From NCBI RefSeq assembly GCF_016807185.1, contig NZ_JAEVYN010000004.1, positions 1 to 64,000 of the forward strand: a stretch of 64,000 nucleotides of DNA. The letters run 5' to 3'. The notes beneath the pieces are model-generated. The model saw only the letters and a list, made by a program, of their open reading frames with translations. It was not told where the DNA came from and made no database searches. Of the stretch, positions 60,324 through 64,000 are shown one piece after another (positions within the stretch are counted from its first letter, which is position 1; every line of letters begins with the position of its first letter). The position numbers and the translations under genes are program-made. Source of the DNA: Leptolyngbya sp. Cla-17. Lineage in GTDB: Bacteria; Cyanobacteriota; Cyanobacteriia; Leptolyngbyales; Leptolyngbyaceae.

Positions 60324-61106
60324 ATGACTGAACACAGCGCATGGCGAATTTCGTTGGCTCACAAAATCGCTCCTGCTTTCACAGCTAATCCCAAGGTCGA
60401 AGCGTGTTTCGTATTTGGCTCGGCAGCTTTAGGTATTTCAGACCAGTATTCTGACCTTGAATTAGCATTTATCTGGTCACAATTGCCATCCGCCGAAGAA
60501 CTGGGAACAGTAGCACAAAAAGTTGGTGTCAAAGGATGGGAAATTGAGCCGTACGGAGAAGCTAAACAGGCCTGGTTGGAGCAGTTTTACATATACGGCA
60601 TGAAAATCGAAGCAGGTCATTGGGCACGAGAGACAATGGACAACATCGTGATTGATGTTGTTGAGCATTACGATGTGTCGCACAACGGGCTTTTGTTTGA
60701 GAAGCAAGCGATCTCATCTCATCTTCAACGTGCAGTGGTTCTTCAGGGCGAAGACATGATTAAACAGTGGCAAACTCAGCTTTCTCCGTATCCTGAAGAA
60801 CTTGCAGTTGCAATGGTTCAGAAGCATCTGAAGTTTCGCCCGTTTGATGGTCAACATATCTTGACCGAGCGCCTTGAGATCCCGATGCTGTATGAGAACA
60901 ACTGCGCCATTGTGCGATGGCTGCTCAACATATTGTTCGGGCTGAACCGCATTTATCATCCTGGTTTTAAGTGGACACGTTACTTTGTTGAAGAAATGAA
61001 CATTAAACCGCCTGAGTTTTTTGTGCGGTTAGAGCGTGTTTTTCGATCGGATGCTGCAAGTGGGACCCATGAGTTGCGACAACTTGCGGAGGAGGTAGTG
61101 CCCTAA
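60324..61106 (+). CDS. nucleotidyltransferase-fold protein, DUF4037-like (cassette gene)
   Basis: 260 residues. FVFGSAALG (G32-S33) followed by DQYSDLEL (D44, E46) is the nucleotidyltransferase motif, with Glu replacing the second Asp of D-x-D. The later LKFRPFDGQHILTERLE region resembles the DUF4037 group. It might modify a small molecule such as an aminoglycoside, but the altered acidic motif makes this unsure. It starts 45 bp after the GTTAGCC core. Confidence 0.75.
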   Translation: MTEHSAWRISLAHKIAPAFTANPKVEACFVFGSAALGISDQYSDLELAFIWSQLPSAEELGTVAQKVGVKGWEIEPYGEAKQAWLEQFYIYGMKIEAGHWARETMDNIVIDVVEHYDVSHNGLLFEKQAISSHLQRAVVLQGEDMIKQWQTQLSPYPEELAVAMVQKHLKFRPFDGQHILTERLEIPMLYENNCAIVRWLLNILFGLNRIYHPGFKWTRYFVEEMNIKPPEFFVRLERVFRSDAASGTHELRQLAEEVVP

Positions 61107-61336
61107 AGGTAATGATACCTGCAATGAAGACTGAACAGACGTTGCAGGCATACAGCTAGCAGTTTTACGCCTTAAGTCTATAGGCTGATTTTGAGTCGAA
61201 AGTGCGCCAGCCTGAGCCATAGTCAGTGTTCTCGCTTCCATATTGCGCGGGAACTTCAACCCCTTGCGGCAAATGATGATCCATAGATTCAAGACTGGCA
61301 GGGGCTTTCAGCTATCATCACATCTTTAGGACTACC
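61107..61336. other. intergenic region with hairpin and IS relic
   Basis: CCTGCAA (61118-61124) and TTGCAGG (61142-61148) form a stem after the nucleotidyltransferase gene. On the minus strand a 39-codon frame (61284-61165, MDHHLPQGVEVPAQYG...) ends in TAA and looks protein-like but unidentified. At 61319-61336 the sequence ACATCTTTAGGACTACC matches the terminal repeat of the IS1 at 15374-15390. Confidence 0.4.
61319..61336. mobile_element. isolated IS1 terminal repeat
   Basis: Seventeen bases (ACATCTTTAGGACTACC) are identical to the outer end of the IS1 element at 15390. No transposase sequence adjoins it. The following truncated frame begins directly after it, at 61337. Confidence 0.6.
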
Positions 61337-61450
61337 GCGGAGGAAACGCTCGACCTTGTAGAGCAGTGCTTACCGAAAGTTGACCTCAAGCAGCAGCGTG
61401 AAACGTTCAATCGGCTCTATCCAAGGTGGAAGTTGCCTGTTAATGGTTAA
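61337..61450 (+). pseudogene. truncated cassette ORF
   Basis: The frame opens directly after the IS1 repeat and encodes 37 residues (AEETLDLVEQCLPKVDLKQQ...) before TAA at 61448-61450. An attC-like site begins 21 bp later. It appears to be the 3' end of a cassette gene whose 5' part was removed by the IS. Confidence 0.45.
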
Positions 61451-61470
61451 CTTAACGTCAATCAAAAACA

Positions 61471-61558
61471 GGCTAACCATCCCAATGCACTGGAACAAAG
61501 TCAAGGGGCTGGTGAGTTGCAGAGGCGGTCTGTGTCCGCTCATCTTCACCGTTATGCC
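61471..61558 (+). repeat. attC-like site 2
   Basis: It starts GGCTAAC (61471) and ends GTTATGCC (61551-61558). ATGCACTGGA near the left pairs imperfectly with TCCGCTCAT near the right. Its central 50 bp (AAAGTCAAGGG, TGAGTTGCAGAGGC, GTCTGTGTCCG) are nearly the same as in site 4 at 62902-62988, as expected for attC sites of one integron lineage. Confidence 0.6.
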
Positions 61559-61637
61559 TACCCGAACGTGTCAACCTTTACTTAGGATCAGAGGCTTTTC
61601 GTGTCGAAATGATATGTAAATTGAGCAAAGAAACCGT

Positions 61638-62249
61638 ATGTACAAAGTTTTTGGAGACATGTTGTCAGGGAATTGCTACAAAATTAAGTTGTTGATGCAG
61701 TTTCTTGGTATTGAACATGCATGGGTTCATGTTGACATTCTTGCTGGTGAAACTCATACAGAAGAATTTAAGCAAATGAATCCAAATGCGAGAATACCAG
61801 TCATTGAATTGGGTGATGGTAAACATCTTTGGGAATCTAATGCAATTTTGAATTACTTAGCAGAAAGTACTGCTTTTCTTCCACAAGAGAAGTATAAAAG
61901 ATCTCAAGTTTTGCAGTGGCAGTTTTTTGAACAGTATAGCCATGAACCCTATATTGCAACGGCAAGGTATATCAATAAGTATCTAGAATTGCCCAAAGAG
62001 CGAGAAGCAGAATATCATTCCAAGCAGGCTGGTGGTCATAAAGCACTTTCAGTAATGGAGAAACACCTTGCTGAAAATAAATTTCTCCTGGGTGACAGCG
62101 CAACTATCGCTGATATCAGCCTCTATGCATATACACATGTGGCGGATGAGGGCGGGTTTGATTTGTCTGAGTATGTGAGTATTCAGCGATGGTTCAAAGA
62201 CTTTGAGAATATTCCTGGTTATATAAAGATGGCAAGGGAAAATGCATAA
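61638..62249 (+). CDS. glutathione S-transferase (cassette gene)
   Basis: 203 residues: FGDMLSGNCYKIKLLMQFL, NPNARIPVIELG with the cis-Pro, and LWESNAILNYLAE for glutathione binding, then the helical domain (KFLLGDSATIADISLYAYTH). It is AT-richer than the host GST at 26739 and without GCGATCGC. Its stop codon (TAA, 62247-62249) lies inside the first seven bases of attC-like site 3, a classic cassette layout. Confidence 0.88.
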   Translation: MYKVFGDMLSGNCYKIKLLMQFLGIEHAWVHVDILAGETHTEEFKQMNPNARIPVIELGDGKHLWESNAILNYLAESTAFLPQEKYKRSQVLQWQFFEQYSHEPYIATARYINKYLELPKEREAEYHSKQAGGHKALSVMEKHLAENKFLLGDSATIADISLYAYTHVADEGGFDLSEYVSIQRWFKDFENIPGYIKMARENA

Positions 62250-62338
62250 CTACCCCAATGCAGCGGACGGGTGGAAGCTGCTAGTGCTAACTTTAAGGTT
62301 AGCCACCGCCGCTGGTTGGGAACATTATCTCGTTGCGC
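62244..62338 (+). repeat. attC-like site 3, overlapping the GST stop
   Basis: GCATAAC (62244-62250) begins the site. CCCCAATGCAGCGG (62253-62266) pairs with CCGCTGGTTGGG (62309-62320), leaving extrahelical bases. A central stem CTAAC/GTTAG lies at about 62287-62302. The end is near GTTGCGC (62332-62338), 29 bp before the next gene. Confidence 0.55.
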
Positions 62339-62366
62339 GGGGCATTGATGTAAACTCAGGGGCCTT

Positions 62367-62888
62367 ATGGAACAAGGCAAAGTCATCTTTCTCAACGGGA
62401 CAAGCAGTTCAGGCAAATCTACCACAGCCAAACTTTTACAGCAGCGTTTGGATGCAGCGTTTCTTCATATGCAAATGGACGACTTTTTCAATATAGTTCC
62501 CGTCCAATACAAAGACGATGTTGAAGTTTGCGGAAGGATGTTGGCTGGTTTTCATCATTCCATTTCGGCTTTAGTCCAGACAAATAACAATGTCATTGTT
62601 GACCATGTTTTGTTTCACAACGCTTGGCTAAAGGAATGTGCGGAGTTGTTACGAGACTATTATGTGTTGTTTATTGGCGTTCATTGCCCACTGCCCGAAC
62701 TTGAACGTCGTGAAAAACAGAGAGAAGACAGAGGCGACGGCTGGGCGAGAGAGCAATACGAAGTCATTCATGCCGGCAAAGCTTACGACGTTGAAATAGA
62801 TACCTTTGCCTCAACGCCGGAAGAATGTGTCGAGCAGATCATCGCTTTTTACATGAGTCAGCAGCCTAGCGCATTCAAGCAGTTGTAA
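62367..62888 (+). CDS. chloramphenicol-phosphotransferase-like P-loop kinase (cassette gene)
   Basis: 173 residues. Walker A is GTSSSGKST (G11-T19), then MQMDDFFNIVP and NNVIVDHVLFHNAWLKECAE, and a Lid-type Arg pair in ERREKQREDRGDGWAREQ. This order fits the CPT-like kinase family, which phosphorylates chloramphenicol in one member; other substrates are likely for most. It is flanked by attC-like sites 3 and 4. Confidence 0.85.
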   Translation: MEQGKVIFLNGTSSSGKSTTAKLLQQRLDAAFLHMQMDDFFNIVPVQYKDDVEVCGRMLAGFHHSISALVQTNNNVIVDHVLFHNAWLKECAELLRDYYVLFIGVHCPLPELERREKQREDRGDGWAREQYEVIHAGKAYDVEIDTFASTPEECVEQIIAFYMSQQPSAFKQL

Positions 62889-62901
62889 AGTCGTCAACAG
62901 C

Positions 62902-62988
62902 GAGACAACAATCCCAATGCATCGGAATAAAGTCAAGGGATTGATGAGTTGCAGAGGCTGTCTGTGTCCGGTGATTGGAACCGTTAGC
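62902..62988 (+). repeat. attC-like site 4, end of the array
   Basis: It starts AGACAAC (62902-62908) and ends GTTAGCC (62982-62988). CCAATGCATCGGA (left) pairs with TCCGGTGATTGG (right), leaving extrahelical bases. It is highly similar to site 2 in length and centre. It begins 13 bp after the kinase gene stop. Beyond it the gene orientation changes. Confidence 0.62.
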
Positions 62989-63065
62989 CCTCAAGTTACG
63001 GGTCAAGGTTGTGGTTGGATATTCATCTGTTAGTCTTCAGGGTCAAGTCAATTCTCAAGCGATCA

Positions 63066-63446
63066 TCAAATGGTAGACACTCTTGAATTTCCTGATTCTT
63101 GGGTAATTATGTTGCGTTTGGCGATTAGGTAAGTCTTGATTTCTTCAAGTTGTCGCATTTTCTCAGTAATTTCATCAAACTTACGATCGATGACTTTCAG
63201 CTTCTCAGAGAGTGGCATCGAAACGCTTCCCCAAGTTTCAATCAGGTGTTTAATCTCATTGAGCGTGAATCCTAGAGACTTGCCTTGCGTAATAATTACG
63301 ACTCGTTCCAATATCTCTGAACTGAACTCCATATAAGTTCTCGTCCCTGCTTGTCGTGCTTTCGCCTCGATCAGTCCCATTTTTTCGTAAAAACGAATCG
63401 TGTCTTTTGACAACCCTGTTTTCTTAGACAATTCACCGATCAGCAT
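63066..63446 (-). CDS. MerR-family regulator
   Basis: 126 residues: IGELSKKTGLSKDTIRFYEK is the N-terminal HTH, TRTYMEFSSEILERVVIITQ the wing/second helix, and a coiled coil with KLKVIDRKFDEITEKMRQLE follows. There are no Cys residues, so it is not a typical metal sensor; a redox or small-molecule signal is more likely. The start at 63446 is 102 bp from the divergent SDR. Confidence 0.9.
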   Translation of the reverse strand: MLIGELSKKTGLSKDTIRFYEKMGLIEAKARQAGTRTYMEFSSEILERVVIITQGKSLGFTLNEIKHLIETWGSVSMPLSEKLKVIDRKFDEITEKMRQLEEIKTYLIAKRNIITQESGNSRVSTI

Positions 63447-63475
63447 GGCAGTAACCTAAATCTTCTAAAACCCTC

Positions 63476-63502
63476 TTGACTGTGGAGTATACTCCATAGT
63501 TT
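63476..63502 (+). promoter_or_regulatory. MerR-type promoter for the divergent SDR
   Basis: TTGACT (63476-63481) is followed by the perfect 14-bp palindrome TGGAGTATACTCCA (63483-63496) and then TAGTTT. An operator between the -35 and -10 is how MerR activators twist an overlong spacer. It faces the SDR gene at 63549 and should also repress merR. Confidence 0.7.
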
Positions 63503-63548
63503 ACGCTGCTTGATATCAATATCTAGATTTCTGGAAGTTATATCAAGC

Positions 63549-64000
63549 ATGAGCAAAACAGTTTTGATCACCGGTGCTTCAAGTGGAATTGGCGAGGCAA
63601 CCGCGAAGTGTTTTCTTCAGAAAGGCTGGAATGTAGCAGCCACGATGCGATCTCCGACTAAAGCGGGCGATTGGGCAACCGCCGAAAATGTCATTTGTCC
63701 CCAGCTTGATCTCACACAGGCAGACACGATCTCAGCGGCTATCCATGAGACGCTTGAGCGGTTTGGGCAAATTGATGTGCTGGTGAATAATGCTGGATAT
63801 GCATTGATGGGACCGTTGGAAGGAGTGACCCCTGAGCAATTGCATCTCCAGTTTCAGACTAATTTTTTCGGACTAGTCACCGTGATTCAAACCATTCTGC
63901 CTGTTTTACGTCAGCAGGGGGGAGGCACTATTGTCAATGTGGCATCGATCGGGGGTCGTCTTGCCTTTCCCCTAATCTCGCCTTATCACGCAACGAAATG
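63549..64000 (+). CDS. SDR oxidoreductase, cut by the window end
   Basis: 150 codons are present, starting MSKTVLITGASSGIGEATAK, then IDVLVNNAGYALMGPLEG, IVNVASIGGRLAF and PYHATK, with the catalytic Ser and Tyr-x-x-x-Lys. The 3' end lies outside the window. It is divergent from merR, whose palindrome sits in its promoter, so expression is probably induced by the MerR signal. Confidence 0.88.
   Translation, partial: MSKTVLITGASSGIGEATAKCFLQKGWNVAATMRSPTKAGDWATAENVICPQLDLTQADTISAAIHETLERFGQIDVLVNNAGYALMGPLEGVTPEQLHLQFQTNFFGLVTVIQTILPVLRQQGGGTIVNVASIGGRLAFPLISPYHATK

Overview
The window reads as accessory DNA of a cyanobacterium. GCGATCGC (HIP1-type) octamers recur in most host-like genes. The two SLH-porins, the four-GAF NarL-type kinase and the IS1/IS630/IS701-type elements are all typical of filamentous cyanobacteria. 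The left end carries replication-type genes, and at least seven complete or relic insertion sequences plus many gene fragments are scattered through the window. A large plasmid or a plastic chromosomal island fits best; the sequence alone does not decide between them.

Layout. 1-11.7 kb is a DNA-metabolism block: a 1.2 kb leader with five TGTCATAA sites and several hairpins, an archaeo-eukaryotic-primase-like replication protein, a HARE-HTH-like protein, topoisomerase I, an AT-rich KAP-family P-loop NTPase, and a RecD2 helicase whose last 33 codons are cut off by an IS630 element with a TA target duplication. 12-15.4 kb holds small DNA-binding proteins, a LysR remnant, a 162-bp dispersed repeat and a decayed IS1. 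15.4-22 kb is a minus-strand cluster of aquaporin, GH63-type glucosidase, SDR, SnoaL-like protein and GMC oxidoreductase.

22-59.5 kb is a dense set of small redox and detoxification genes: two azoreductases, four isochorismatase-family hydrolases, many SDRs, an aldo-keto reductase, quinone-oxidoreductase types, GST, ABM monooxygenases, pirin, a Tat-exported nitroreductase-like protein and two SLH-porins. Regulators are interleaved (MarR x2, LysR x2 intact or nearly so, AraC, a NarL-type two-component pair). Several promoter regions share DNA: direct-repeat TGGCRCAAT boxes about 20 bp apart (at 22.1, 34.9-35.0 and 52.6-52.8 kb), AACTTTCGTT boxes (38.8 and 52.9 kb), and a 160-170 bp leader duplicated at 23.8 and 45.2 kb. 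The genes therefore look like a co-regulated stress or detoxification regulon built by duplication and then broken up by IS elements.

59.6-63.0 kb contains small same-strand genes (GNAT acetyltransferase, nucleotidyltransferase, a truncated ORF, GST, chloramphenicol-phosphotransferase-like kinase) separated by attC-like imperfect palindromes. One palindrome overlaps a stop codon, and two are close relatives of each other. This looks like an integron gene-cassette array without a visible integrase, and it is the most unusual feature of the window. The right edge has a MerR regulator divergent from an SDR that runs off the end.
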